Source: Protopterus annectens | Lineage: Eukaryota > Chordata > Ceratodontiformes > Protopteridae | Length of the DNA: 64,000 nucleotides | Assembly: GCF_019279795.1 (NCBI RefSeq) | Contig: NC_056726.1 | Location: forward strand, 1,133,357,328 to 1,133,421,327 | Reading direction: 5' to 3' | In this document: piece by piece, positions 1 to 11,597 of the stretch | Position numbering within the stretch: position 1 is the stretch's first letter | Layout: each line of letters begins with the position of its first letter | Made by a program: the position numbers and the translations under genes | The notes under the pieces: generated by a model | The model's input: only the letters and a program-made list of their open reading frames with translations | The model's database searches: none | Told to the model about the DNA's origin: nothing

Positions 1-1284
1 TGCTGTGTTTTTAGCTTTAGAGAGTGCAGCTTTCACCTGCGCATTTGAGATGTCCGGGAGGCTACACTCGGCTGGGATAGTTATCTCTCCTTTAGGGGAG
101 AGGGGTGAAGTTTGCACTGAACCTGTCTGCCAGTATGTTGGCAATGTCTGTGGGTTCAGTGATTTTTGTATCATTTTGGACTAATTCTGAGCATATCTGG
201 GAGTTTCCACCCAGGTTCCTAACATAGCTGAAAAAGGCCTTATGATTGTCCTTTGAATCCATGGCAATTTTTCTCTCAAAATTGGCCTTAGTTGATTTTA
301 TGAGTGCTCGTATTTTTTTACTAATAATGATCAGGGGTGACTTCCCTTTATGGATTTTGTTCTATCATGTAATAGCTTTCTCCTCTTATTGTAAAGTTTG
401 TTAATGGCTGGGGTCCACCAGACTGGACGTTTGCCCTTTGTGGAAAGAGTCTTGGTTTTATTTGGGATTGCCTGATCCATGCAGACCTGGAGGTGTTCAT
501 AGAAGGCATTTGTAAGGGCTTCCGCAGCTTGGGTTGTGGTTTCCACTGGCTCAGGGGCCTTGAAGGATACCACACCAGTCTTGAGTAGTGTGAAGTTTGC
601 TTTAGAGAAGTTCTTCACTATGGTCATTTTTGTTTGGGGTGGGGGCGAGATGTGGATTTCCAGTGAGATTAGTTTATGATCAGATCTCACCAATGAGGGA
701 TATACTTCCGGTGTGGAGCATTTTGTCCCCATGTTTGTGACAATGAGATCTAGTATATTTTCTCCTCTCGTGGGAACAGTGACTAGCTGTTCCATGGCAT
801 TTGAATTTATGAACTCCAGGAACCATTGGGCTAGAAAGTTAGGGCTTGAGTAATGTTCCCAGTCTATATTCGGGTAGTTGAAGTCACCCAATATGATGGT
901 GTTTGGAGATACATTTATACCCTCCAGTGTCTTCAGGAAGGCTGTGTGGGGTTCCTGAGTTTGAGAGGGTGGCCTGTAGCATGCTACAATTTGTAGAGCA
1001 GTTTTGCCTATGGTTAGTTGCACCTGGATGGTTTCCGGCTTGTGCGTTGCCACCAACCTGGAGGTGTGGGTATCCTTTATGAATATGGATACACCCCTCC
1101 TTTTGTGGTGTGGTCCGGGTTTTGGGGCCGAACGCATGATATGAGGTAAAACCTAATAGTGCCGGGTGCTCTCAGGAGCCTTGAACCAGGTTTCAGTTAC
1201 AGCACAGACATCGATGTTCTCCATACTGAGAAGGGCCTCGAGTGCGTGCATTTTGAGATTTAGACTTCTGGCATTGAGCAGCAT
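1..1284 (-). pseudogene. CR1-A ORF2, endonuclease part
   Basis: ORF2 of CR1 encodes an apurinic-type endonuclease followed by reverse transcriptase, which together nick the target and copy the element RNA. The start is the MLLNARS methionine at 1282-1284, as in copies E and F. Endonuclease motifs are visible: TETWFK, then GDFNYPNIDW, then SDHKLI. A linker with the PVWWTPAINKLYN motif follows. A small deletion near 1150 shifts the frame just after APEST, and further breaks occur near position 330. Reverse transcriptase is only just entered at the window edge, so this copy cannot be judged further. It is inactive as it stands. Confidence 0.85.
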
Positions 1285-1329
1285 TACCCTCAGTTTCTTC
1301 CCATTTTGTTTTCTAGGGTGGTAGGTTTA

Positions 1330-2281
1330 GAATTTGAGCCTTGCCTAAAAAGGCACTATGGGGGTGGCAAAAGCCTTAGCCAATATCCGGAATCCCAGGG
1401 TGACAGGTGCAAGCCGTCCCTTGAAGCAGCGTGGCTTGTCAAGCATGTCATCCCAGGCAGACAGACACTGGATCCCCTTTGAATGACACCAGACATTAAG
1501 CCAATTGTTAAAGCTGATCATCTTGTCTCTATATTCTGGCATCATTCTTGGTGAAGGAAGGATACTGCTCAGGGTTAGGGTCATACCTGCCTGGGCTACA
1601 TAATCAGAGAGCTCCTCTATGTCTCTTTTCATGTAGTCCAGGGAGGTACGTCTCAGGTCGTTCACACCAGCATGGACAATGACTGTGTCATATTTGTACT
1701 TGCCATGGAGTGACCCGAGTGCTTGTGTTATGTGGCGGATTCTAGCGCCTGATAGGCAGCTTACTGTGACCCTCTCCTTGTTCAGCCTGGTGAGTGGGAC
1801 GTCAGTGTGTCTGACTATGGAGTCACCTATGACAAGTATGTTTGGTGTTGTATTTGGCCTTAAGGGCTGTGACTGCTTTGCACACTGCTTTTGTGGTTTA
1901 TGTGTTGCTTGTGGGGTGTCTTGAGGTAGCAGTTGTTTGGGTGTCTGCTTTGGAGGCCTCTGCTGTTTAGGTAAATTTTACTCAGAGCCTCGAGTATGTC
2001 TTTGTGTGTTTATGTGTTTGATTCAGTGGAGTGGTAGTATTATGTGAGGCTGGTTTTGTGGTGTGTGTAGTTGCCTTCTCCTCCTGTCTGGTCTTGCCAG
2101 TCCTGAGTTGAGAGAGCTCAGCCTCCAGTTTGGCTAAATAGCTGCATCTCTCGCAAGTATTTGTGTTATGTGGGAGGAGGAGAGGGTTGTCTGTGTACAT
2201 GAGGCAGTTATAACATTGCCTCAAGATTCCCAGATTCACCAGCTGGACCGGAGAGAAGATTGACAACTGACCTTTGGACAT
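1330..2281 (-). pseudogene. CR1-A ORF1 (zinc motif plus SGNH esterase), broken
   Basis: ORF1p of CR1 is an RNA-binding protein with an esterase domain. The N-terminus starts MSKGQLSIFS and has the paired motifs CYNC and CERC, likely a zinc-binding site, followed by a short Leu/Ala/Lys helix. The C-terminal segment (1665-1345) carries NDL of the SGNH block and matches the esterase domain of copy F. Frameshifts separate the N-terminal 99 codons from the esterase part, and the region around the catalytic Asp-His block near 1400 is also disrupted. It overlaps nothing upstream and is followed closely by ORF2, the usual CR1 order. Confidence 0.8.
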
Positions 2282-3920
2282 GCTAGAATAATATTGGGAA
2301 TTCCTTAATTGAAAACAAGGGCCAGTGGGGAGTGAGGGTGTAGTGCTTTTAATTTTTAGTGCTGACGTATATAATTGCTTTAGTGAGCAAGTGCCAGGTA
2401 ACTTGAGTGCAATGTGTTACAAGTAACTAAATGCAAAAACGACAAACAGTAACTTTCTTTCAAGTGAAACAAGGAAATAAGTACAGTAAGCAATGCAGAT
2501 ATCACTAGTGATCCACAGAAGCGCTGAGAAGTTGCATATTAGGTGGAATTAGCTTCCAGGGAAATAACAAGCAAACAAACAACAAGCATATAAACAAAGC
2601 TAGATTCAGCAGGCCTGGATCTAGTCTATGCTAGAGCAAACAAGGTGAACCAATTTCAGTAAGATACAGTTCAAATATTCAGGCACTATAAACCTTTAAC
2701 CAGAAATTCCCAGCTCAGAAGGGCAGAGTCCAGCCTCTTCTCCCACAAGAGTGCAGACCACGAACCTTCTTAATGTAAAATAACTGGCCTGAAGCCCAAG
2801 TGCCTAAACCAGAACTAATACACTTGGACACTGGGCTCTCAATCAGCAGTTCCCAACTTAGAAGGATGCTACCTGTCCTGCCACCACAGTGCTTGCCACA
2901 AACCTTCCTAATGTAAAACAACTGGTCTGAAGCCCAAGTGCTTAAACCAAAAGACTTGAATGATAGCTACACTTTAATCAAGTTACAACCAAGCAGTAAT
3001 AAATACCATTGAATACTTTAGAGAATGTCTGGATTAGTGCTCAAGTTACACAAACAAAGCTAGATCCAGCAGGCCCGAATCCAGTCTATGCCACAGCAAA
3101 CAAGGCGCACCAACTTCAGTAAGAAACAGTTCAGATATGCATGCACTATAAGCCTTTAACCAGAAATTCCCAGCTCAGAATGGCAGAGTCCAGCCTCTCC
3201 TCCCACAAGAGTGCAGACCACGAACCCTCTTAATGTAAAATAACTGGCTTGAAAGCCCAAGTGCTTAAACCAGAATTAATACACTTTTAGAATAACAGAC
3301 ACTGAGCCCTCAATCAGCAGTTCTCATCCTAGAAGGATGTAAGCTACCTGTTCTGCCACAACAGTGCAGACCACAAACCCTCTCAGTGCAAAACAACTAA
3401 CTGGTCCGAAGCCCAAGTGTTTAAACCAAAAGGCTTAGAATGAGTTACACCAAGCAGTAATAAATACAATTGAGTATTTTAAGATGATGCAAAAGTAAAA
3501 AGAAGTAGGTAAAAACACAAGTACAGTAAAAGCAGATGAAAACTGTTTTTTTTTTTTTTTTTTTCCTGAACAAGTGCTGAGATCAAAGAAACAGATTTGA
3601 GTGCTGAAACTAGAAAACTGGCTAGTTATAAGAAAAAAAACAAGCTAGAAGGCTTCCCTCAAACACAGAAGGGCTTGGGGGCTCAGAAGCCTACAAATAG
3701 TCTGTACCACTTAACAAGAAAGGCAGGAAATAAGCTTAATTTTTTTTTCTATTTCCCAGATGCTCTCTTTGTACACAGTAGGAGTGCCTGAAATCAGAAT
3801 ATGATCTCACTGCACTCAGATGAGTGAGCAAATGAGATGGGCCCAGAGGCAGGCTGAGGGGCGGGCAGTTTCAATGCCACTAAGATTAACACCAAAACAA
3901 AAACATGGCGGGTGGGTGGG
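2282..3920 (-). repeat. CR1-A 5' leader with internal repeats
   Basis: This non-coding leader lies upstream of the ORF1 start. A block that includes AGCTAGATCCAGCAGGCC and the following CAAACAAGG region occurs at about 2590-2690 and again at 3055-3150. A second block, containing cagaccacgaacc and taatgtaaaataactgg, recurs near 2700-2830, 2840-2960, 3165-3290 and 3320-3450. So the leader is made of repeats with a larger period of about 465 bp. Part of it is shared with the far end of the copy E leader (52010-52110), which shows it belongs to the CR1 element and not to the flank. A T-run interrupts it at 3546-3564. Confidence 0.75.
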
Positions 3921-3923
3921 AAT

Positions 3924-5480
3924 AACTGAAGAGCAGAATAACTTCAGTTAAAAATTCCTTCAACACTCAAATTAAATACTGTATTTTTTTTTAAAAAAGA
4001 GCAGATAAAGGTACTTAAATTCTCTTATACGTCCAGTTGAATATAACCAAGTTCTTAGCTGGCCAAGCTGAAGTTTTAAAGCAGGAATTATTTCACATGC
4101 ACCAGTTTAAATATGCAAGGACAGGAAATCAAAGAATGTGGCTACCCACACACCTGTAATTACTAGCAAATAACAAAATTCAGCCAACACTAGCTTCACT
4201 TCAAGTTACTGAAGAGCAGAATAACTTCAGTTAAAAATTCCTTCAACACTCAAATTAAATACTGTATTTTTTAAAAAAAAAGAGCAGATAAAGGTACTTA
4301 AATTCTCTTATACGTCCAGTTGAATATAACCAAGTTCTTAGCTGGCCAAGCTGAAGTTTTAAAGCAGGAATTATTTCACATGCACCAGTTTAAATATGCA
4401 AGGACAGGAAATCAAAGAATGTGGCTACCCCCACACCTGTAATTACTAGCAAATAACAAAATTCAGCCAACACTAGCTTCAGTTCAAGTTACTGAAGAGC
4501 AGAATAACTTCAGTTAAAAATTCCTTCAACACTCAAATTAAATACTGTATTTTTTGAAAAAAAAAAGAGCAGATAAAGGTACTTAAATTCTCTTATAAGT
4601 CCAGTTGAATATAACCAAGTTCTTAGCTGGCCAAGCTGAAGTTTTAAAGCAGGAATTATTTCACATGCACCAGTTTAAATATGCAAGGACAGGAAATCAA
4701 AGAATGTGGCTACCCCACACCTGTAATTACTAGCAAATAACAAAATTCAGCCAACACTAGCTTCAGTTCAAGTTACTGAAGAGCAGAATAACTTCAGTTA
4801 AAAATTCCTTCAACACTCAAATTAAATACTGTATTTTTTTAAAAAAAGAGCAGATAAAGGTACTTAAATTCTCTTATACGTCCAGTTGAATATAACCAAG
4901 TTATTAGCTGGCCAAGCTGAAGTTTTAAAGCAGGAATTATTTCACATGCACCAGTTTAAATATGCAAGGACAGGAAATCAAAGAATGTGGCTACCCCACA
5001 GCTGTAATTACTAGCAAATAACAAAATTCAGCCAACACTAGCTTCAGTTCAAGTTACTGAAGAGCAGAATAACTTCAGTTAAAAATTCCTTCAACACTCA
5101 AATTAAATACTGTATTTTTTTAAAAAAAGAGCAGATAAAGGTACTTAAATTCTCTTATACGTCCAGTTGAATATAACCAAGTTCTTAGCTGGCCAAGCTG
5201 AAGTTTTAAAGCAGGAATTATTTCACATGCACCAGTTTAAATATGCAAGGACAGGAAATCAAAGAACGTGGCTACCACCACACCTGTAATTACTAGCAAA
5301 TAACAAAATTCAGCCAACACTAGCTTCAGTTCAAGTTACTGAAGAGCAGAATAACTTCAGTTAAAAATTCCTTCAACACTCAAATTAAACACTGTATTTT
5401 TTAAAAAAAAAACAGCAGATAAATGTACTTAAATTCTCTTATACGTCCAGTTGAATATAACCAAGTTCTTAGCTGGCCAA
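3924..5480. repeat. tandem array, 283-bp unit, 5.5 copies
   Basis: Each unit begins ACTGAAGAGCAGAATAACTT. Unit starts are 3924, 4208, 4491, 4775, 5056 and 5338, giving periods of 281-284 bp. The sixth unit stops after about 143 bp at 5480. Copies are nearly identical, differing mainly in the length of a T/A run and in scattered single bases, so the array is young or homogenised. It directly abuts the outer edge of the CR1-A leader, and the partial unit is the one farthest from the element. That arrangement fits a monomeric promoter array, although an unrelated satellite cannot be excluded. Confidence 0.9.
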
Positions 5481-6119
5481 CGTGTGTTTGATTGTCAGGG
5501 TGTTCATGTGGTTATCCGGGTTTAGGCTTGTCTGACTGGTGACTGGAACTGCCATGTACCTGTTCAAATGTCAGATGTAGCACATGGACAGCGTTGGTCC
5601 CAATTTTAACATTCTACCTGTGTTTACAGATGCAGGGGTTTGGGCACCTCTGATCAGATTATTATGTTGGCACTACATAATATAGGGTGGGAGGGGTGGG
5701 TCCACTACATAATACAGGGTGGGGGGTGTTTCCAATGGTGTTTCCCTTCACATTCATTACGAATGCTTTATTGTGACCATTTAATTCATTCATTCATATA
5801 TATATATATATATATATCTGTCTGTACATACACCTACATACCTATTTACTTACGGACCTCTGTAACACTCAGGGACTAATTTCAACAGTGACAGGGACAA
5901 GGCAATGACAAATCAGGGACAATCATGGACATTTCTACAATATTAGCACTATTAACTTGAAACGTGTTGACAGATTCAGAGCCATATGTATTAATACTTA
6001 TTTTCTGCAGTTAAAAGAGTCTATTACTCTTAATTATTGTCATTAGTCATTCAAGTGTCATTCAACACCTTTCCTCCAAAGGTCACTGGTTTTATGAGTG
6101 ATTAAGAGGCTGGCCAGTT
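5481..6119. other. unassigned spacer with TA microsatellite
   Basis: No gene or recognisable element is seen here. A pure TA dinucleotide run lies at about 5797-5817. Short open frames across it have no coding character. Confidence 0.6.
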
Positions 6120-6490
6120 ATTGTGCGAATGCTCTGACCATTGGTAGGGTTGCCACATTTTCATATGTCCAGGATTGGATATATTCTGGACACACCAGAT
6201 TGTTTAGGCCAACACATACCCATGGTCAGTACAGGGTTTAGAACATTCATTATTTTCCTAGATGAGAGCCGATTCCTGTAGCACTTTAGTTGCTTATTCT
6301 GTTTCTTGTACGATTTACGTATTTTACATCCAGAAATAACTTTTTAGGCAACTGTTACATGAAATATGGTACATAGTTATTTCCTACAATCACAGGACAT
6401 TTGCCATTGTATCATTCTTGGTCAGGACAAACCTACCCAAACAGGGACTGTCCCTCACAAAGTGGGACAGGAGGTACCCTGCTTACGTCA
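6120..6490. repeat. diverged dispersed repeat, copy 1
   Basis: This stretch is similar to 7560-7950 in the same orientation. The best blocks are GAATGCTCTGACCATTGGTA with the following TTTTCATAT..CCAGGAT..GGATATATTC region, and a block ending CTCACAA.GTGGGACAGG. Identity looks like roughly 75-80 percent with indels. I do not recognise the family. It may be a non-autonomous DNA element or two remnants of a local duplication. Confidence 0.6.
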
Positions 6491-7559
6491 GCGCCTTAAT
6501 CACCCTATTTCCAAGTGCCACTATGCGACTGTGTACAGTATATTCTCTCGATAATTCATGTGGGGAGACGTTCATCATGGGCAGGTGTTTGATCCCAGGT
6601 AGTAGGTTCTACATGACTGCCAGGAGGCTGAGCAGTCTCGTGAACCACTACTGCACATACAAGTTGTGTCCAGATGTCTACAGGACTGGACATCATGTCA
6701 TGATACCAAGTCTGATGTTTACTCAGGATACTTATCCCATGAGGGATATCCAAAAATTGAACAAGCAAACAACCTTTGATTTTTTTTTGGACTTATGAAA
6801 ATGTGATGGGGTTTTACATGCAAGGGATACATAGTTTGCAATCCTGACACTGCCTAGGGTGACACTGCCTACTACATATGAGTAGTGGTCACTATGTGTA
6901 GATATGGCTGAGCCAAGCTAGTAGCCCGAGTATGGCTGGATTTGGTGGACATTCAGGAACGGGGGTGGGTTGTGTGCTGTAGAGGGGATGATGGGTATTC
7001 AATTATGCATCCAGGTGTGCTGCAGTTGGATGGCCCAGTTCTGTCCAGACCATTGTGTGGGTATGTGCCGGTGACGTTTCTGTACATGTGTATCCAACAT
7101 TTTAATATTCATATGTTTGTGTGATTGTGTTCTACAGTATGGCCTGTCAGGTTGTATTGCGGATGTGTATGTTTGTTCTTTGTGTTTCTTTCTGATTCAC
7201 CCGCTGCTCCCTCATACACCTCCAGTTCACCTATTGTGCATCCAACACAGTCTCGCCTTTGTGGATTATAACATTACCCACCCCCCCCACACACACATAT
7301 TCCAAACACTCCATTCATCCCTTCTTTGGTTGATGGCCCATGGCACGGACAATGGAACACATTGCACATACTACATATCTCTGGTACCTGTATGGTTGTG
7401 AGGACGACCCTAGCATTTTTCACCTTCCACATGCTGTATATCATGCACATAGGTACACGCAAATACTTATCTTTCATGACATGGTAGGTACACCCGGGTA
7501 ATACCCGTTCAACTTTGACACATCCTGGCAAGAACGGCTTGGACTGCATATGGGCAGAT
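6491..7559. other. unassigned spacer between the two diverged repeats
   Basis: Nothing recognisable is seen. Short open frames exist on both strands, but none shows a known domain or coding-like composition. A run of eight or more C residues at about 7280 precedes a CA-rich stretch. Confidence 0.5.
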
Positions 7560-7950
7560 TTTGGCCGAATGCTCTGACCATTGGTAGGATTGCCACCTTT
7601 TCATATGGCCAGGATGGGATATATTCCGGACACAAATCAGGTTCTACAGGACAACACATACCCACAGTCAGTACACCGGATAATACTTTTGTTTTATGTC
7701 TACATGTTAGCTTATTGTTGTTGCAGTTTATATGCTCCTTCTGTTTTGTTTACTTGCTTATTCTATTTCTTGTAACATGTGGTATGTTAAATACGGAAAT
7801 ATCTATTGTATGTAACTATTACATGCGATGTGAGACATAATTATGTCATACGGTCGCAGGATATTTTACATTTATAATGGTTTTGATATGGACACAACTA
7901 CCCAGCTGTGTACTATCTCTCACAATGTGGGACAGGTGGTAACCCTGACC
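7560..7950. repeat. diverged dispersed repeat, copy 2
   Basis: This is the second copy of the repeat at 6120-6490, in the same orientation and about 1.44 kb away. The similarity may extend weakly beyond 7950. Confidence 0.6.
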
Positions 7951-8555
7951 ATTGGGCTAGACTTAGCAACTGGCGGCGCACTAACATGATGCGTTTCACT
8001 TCCACTTGGTATAACTATCAAAACTGCATTAGAATACGGTTTTAAATGTCATTTGTTCAAGGGATGGAGACTCGATACTCGCTAACGTGCATTTGTGTTG
8101 CTTCTTAATTTTGTGTTCGCAAGAACTGTCTTGCATGCTTTGCATGCTTTGCATACGTTTCAGTATCCACGGACACTGACAGGTGTGATTACTATTGCAG
8201 GTCAACTCTAATATTCAGCATTTTAGGTTGCACATCAACAGCCGACATTTCCATGCCTCCGTGCGGCACTTCGGCATGCCCCATGCACTTGCCCTCATTT
8301 CCTATGCACGTGGCTGTGGTGACAGCGCGCCTTCAGTAATATGCATATGGCCCATCTGTATGCCGCACAGTCAACGCAAGCCTAACACCGGCCTTGTGCC
8401 AAGCTTCATGAATCCTGGGGAAAACCTAATCATGTACATATAAAATTTATGCATTTTAGCATTTTGATTGAGTTCTCCTTTTAGCAGAGACACAGGAAAA
8501 AAAAACTCTACAAATTTACAAAGCTGTAAAAAAAAAAAAAAAAAAAACCGTGTTC
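7951..8555. other. unassigned spacer
   Basis: I see no recognisable element. An open frame at 8195-8443 has no known domain. The sequence ends in A-rich tracts at 8498-8510 and 8530-8547, which could be a degenerate retroposon tail. Confidence 0.45.
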
Positions 8556-8933
8556 TGTAAATTTGAACATCATTCTTATAAATATGTTATATTAAAACAA
8601 AAAGATTACTTAAAAATATATTATACAGAAACCAAATACACACAACAGAGAAAATTATAGCAACACAGCATTCTCTAGTTCCAGTTGAGTTATACCCTAG
8701 AGCATATATATAACTTTTTTCTAACATTGCTCTTTACAGTTGTTGTGTGCAATAGAGGCTACATTAGGTGTTACTAGTATAATGATAATAACTTGATAAA
8801 TCGGTGAACAATCTGATAATGAATACTGTTATAGTGATTCTGGCATGCGGTAAAACAAATGCAGTGGGATAAGTAAACTTATCATAGCAGATTGTAAATT
8901 TGAACATCATTCTTATAAATATGTTATATTAAA
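8556..8933. repeat. 41-bp exact direct repeat pair
   Basis: The 41 bases at 8556-8596 recur without a mismatch at 8893-8933, starting TGTAAATTTGAACATC. About 296 bp of AT-rich sequence lies between them. The exact match in otherwise old sequence suggests a recent event, such as an insertion with a long target duplication or a local slippage duplication. Confidence 0.85.
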
Positions 8934-9120
8934 TGAGAGGGAGGCCAAAACCTGAAATGACATTGCTGAGAACAGCAAATAGTAAATGTCCACACCCTGG
9001 TATAAAACTTCACCAAAAAAAAAAAAAAAAAAAGTGGATGGAGGGAGGGAGCAGCTATTGCAGCAGTGATCATTTGAACATCTACTGTTACGGTAAATTT
9101 CCTTACACAACTTTACTATG

Positions 9121-9262
9121 TTCATAGGTTCATAGGCAAATACTAGGCAATCAGACTACAGGCTATAAGAAGCTTAGCCAATAACCAGAGGTCAGAATCA
9201 AATCCTGTATCTTGTATCTTTAAGATAAAGATCTTAACCATTATGCCAAACCCCTCCCCTAG
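9121..9262 (-). mobile_element. tRNA-derived SINE with CR1-like tail
   Basis: Read on the minus strand, the head near 9262 starts with a G-rich tRNA-like stretch. An A-box-like motif, GGCATAATGGTTAAG, lies at 9232-9246 and a B-box-like motif, GGATTTGATTCTG, near 9193-9205. Downstream is a body resembling the CR1 3' end (TTGGCTAAGC...GCCTAGTA) and the 8-bp tail CCTATGAA at 9121-9136. A pol III promoter at the head and a LINE-like tail is the classic SINE layout. The copy at 63187-63320 has the same design. Confidence 0.75.
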
Positions 9263-9453
9263 AGAAATATTATCTCAAAGGCCAAGTATGTAGACTGTAC
9301 CTTTAAGCAGTTGCCTGCTCGGTACTTCATATGTTCATAATGGTCACTGCTGCAGTAGCCTAAGCTATATGGGTAGACTACCCTATTTTAGAAAATATGT
9401 GAACTGGAAATGGAAATGTCCAGGAGTTCCTGCAAAATGGTCCTAACAAAGCC

Positions 9454-10175
9454 TTACCTTGACCTGGAGAAGGACTCTAGCTTGTAATGCTTTGTAAAAC
9501 TATGTACAGAGGACCAAGCTGCTGCTTCTAGAATGCTTCTAGAGTCTAAACCTTTCCAAAAAGCCAAGGCCCTGATAGAGTGTGCCTTGTCCCTGCCTGG
9601 AATGTTTTTTTGGGGGGGAATAACAGATGGTAAAAGTCTGAGACAACCATTTAGAAATAGTCTGCTTGGATACAGGTTGTCCCTACTTCTTACTTTCACA
9701 ACAAACAAACAACTGATTTTCTGAAAGATTTTGCTTTGTCAAGACAATATTTGAGTTGTCTATGGACGTCCAAGGTATGAAGTATCCTTTCTCTCTCATT
9801 TTTGGATTCAGGGAAGAACACAGGGAGATGGATAACTTGGCTTAATGTAGACTTGGATACTACTTTAGCCATAAAAGAAGGATTAGTTCTCAAAAAAAGC
9901 CTGTTTTTGTGGAAACTCAGATAGGGATAACCCACCATATGAGCTTGCAACTCAGATATTCTTCTTGGAGAAGTCATAGCAATCAGTAAAACTGTTAAAA
10001 ACCTGAAGTCAGCCAGAAGAACTGGTTCAAATGGAGCAGGTGCTAGCTTCTGTAACACGGAATTAAGATCCAAAGGATGTGCTACCAGTTTTTTTGGTAG
10101 TCTCTTATGTAGTACCCCTTTCTGAAACATTTTGACATGAGAATGGCCAGAGAGAGGGGGTCCATGGACAGACAT
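9454..10175 (-). pseudogene. DIRS tyrosine recombinase, frameshifted
   Basis: This recombinase would cut and rejoin a circular DIRS intermediate at the target. The N-terminal part (10175-9696) has LLIAMTSPRRISELQAH, with the first catalytic Arg. The second frame (9708-9454) has the HxxR box as AHSIRALAF and the nucleophile Tyr in FTKHYKL. A WSS motif lies between them, as is usual in this family. The two parts are in different frames and overlap near 9700, so there is one frameshift. All the catalytic residues I can check (Arg, His-x-x-Arg, Tyr) are preserved. Length is close to a normal recombinase core. Confidence 0.85.
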
Positions 10176-10634
10176 GCTGAAATGGCTGACAAATGAACCT
10201 TGATAGAGGAGTAAGATAGGACATAGTGCAGTAACTCACACAAATATTGTTAAAGCAGAGAAACACTAGCCCTGAATGGGTGCTGGTTAACTTGTTGGCA
10301 TCAGCTTGAGAACCTTTTCTATCGATGTTATATATATGATTTTCTAGTAACAGACTTTCTTGCCTCCATCAGTATCTTCTGCATGTGCTCAGAAAACAGG
10401 TGTCTAAAAGGTATTAAGACTGCATTATCCAGACAGTCAGCTGAAGTTGTTTAGGGCCAGGATGTATCAAACACCCATGGTTTTATATGAGTAGATCCAG
10501 TCTGTGAAGAAGTTTGTAGTAATTGATTCTGGCAAATTCCAAAAGAAGGGAGAACCACTCTTGCCTGTGCCAGAAGGGAGTCAGTAAAATGATCTTGGGA
10601 GATTCCTTCTGAATTTTCAGATGTACCCTGGATG

Positions 10635-11160
10635 TCATTTGAAAGGGTGGGAAGGCATACAGGAACATTCCTGCCCAAGGAAAAAAAAAAAAGAAAAGAC
10701 ACCCATGTTGCAGGCCTTTTTGCATAGAGTCCTGGAGCAGAATCTTGCCAGCTGATTGCTCAGTGGGGAGGCAAAAAGTTCTATTTGAATAACTCCCCGA
10801 AGAGGGATGAAATCATTGAAGACCCTCTTATCTAGTTTCCATTCATGAGCGTCTGCCTTTGTCCTGTTCAGTATGTCTGCCACAAAACTGTGCTCTGACA
10901 AAATGTAAGATACCTGTAGGGTGCGATGGCACTGTAAAGTTATATCCCATAATAATATGATTGATCTGCACAAGGAGTAAGAACTGGTCCCCCCTTGTTT
11001 GTTTATGTATCACATCACTATAGTATCGTCTGTAACAGCTTGATTCAGAGAGTTGAGTGCCTTGATAATGGTAAGTATCTTTTTCATGTTTATATGTTTG
11101 TGTCTGTCTTTTTTGTCCCAGACACCTTGCACCTTTATTCTTCGTCATACTGTTCCTCAA
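10635..11160 (-). pseudogene. DIRS RNase H region, frameshifted
   Basis: Across frames on the minus strand one reads an asparagine/tyrosine-poor RNase H segment containing HKQGGTSSYSLCRSIILLWD, then FVADILNRTKADAHEW, then IELFASPLSNQL and ARFCSRTL. These match the order and spacing of the DIRS RNase H and its C-terminal linker, where an ADxLSR-type motif and an IDLFAxPxNxxL-type motif are expected. Several frame changes are needed, so no intact protein is made. It lies between the reverse transcriptase and the recombinase. Confidence 0.7.
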
Positions 11161-11499
11161 GCAAAGTCTGAGGCATATGTGTTGTTGAATTACTGCTTAG
11201 GAGCAGGAAGGGAGTAGAGTAAACCTGGATTCAGGAATAGTTGATGTTTAATCCAAATGATTTCCTTTCACACAAATTCCAGCTCTTGGGTCTAAAAAGA
11301 TAGTGGATGTCGGTGTTGGTACCAAAGAGACTTCAGATACCATTGTATGTTTCTTATCTGGAGTCTTGCTAGAGGTTTCCTGAGAATCATACATGCCATG
11401 AGACTCAGAATCCTGAGGTATTCCCTAGCAGTGACCATGTTCTGAGAGAAAAAAATGGCAGAATATATCAAAATATAGCTCTATTTTTCCAGTGGAAGA

Positions 11500-11597
11500 A
11501 AAGCTGATTGTACTGTGGTGTCTAGCAGGCACCCCAAGAACACAATATTGTGTGACAGAGTCAGAAAAGACTGCAAAGATAAGCAAGTCAGCTAAAT
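11500..11597 (-). pseudogene. DIRS reverse transcriptase, part after the insertion
   Basis: On the minus strand this reads LADLLIFA, corresponding to the xxDDLLxFA core around the catalytic Asp pair, then a VLG..LDTT stretch typical of DIRS elements past the active site. The first Asp of the pair seems to be replaced, with LAD in place of LDD. The upstream half of the same domain resumes at 12807 beyond the L2-type insertion. Confidence 0.55.

Larger units (their letters stand above)
1..3920 (-). mobile_element. CR1 LINE copy A, 5' part
   Basis: This is the 5' portion of a CR1-clade non-LTR retrotransposon on the minus strand. Read from high to low coordinates it holds a repetitive 5' leader (about 3920-2282), ORF1 (2281-1330) and the start of ORF2 (1284-1). 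The rest of ORF2 and the 3' end lie outside the window. Identity rests on the ORF1 esterase domain, the ORF2 endonuclease motifs and close similarity to copies D, E and F. It is more diverged from D, E and F than they are from one another. The 283-bp array that follows at 3924-5480 may be its outermost 5' leader. Confidence 0.9.

Noticed and set aside
8195-8443. 82-codon plus-strand frame
   Set aside because: No recognisable domain, no splice or promoter context.
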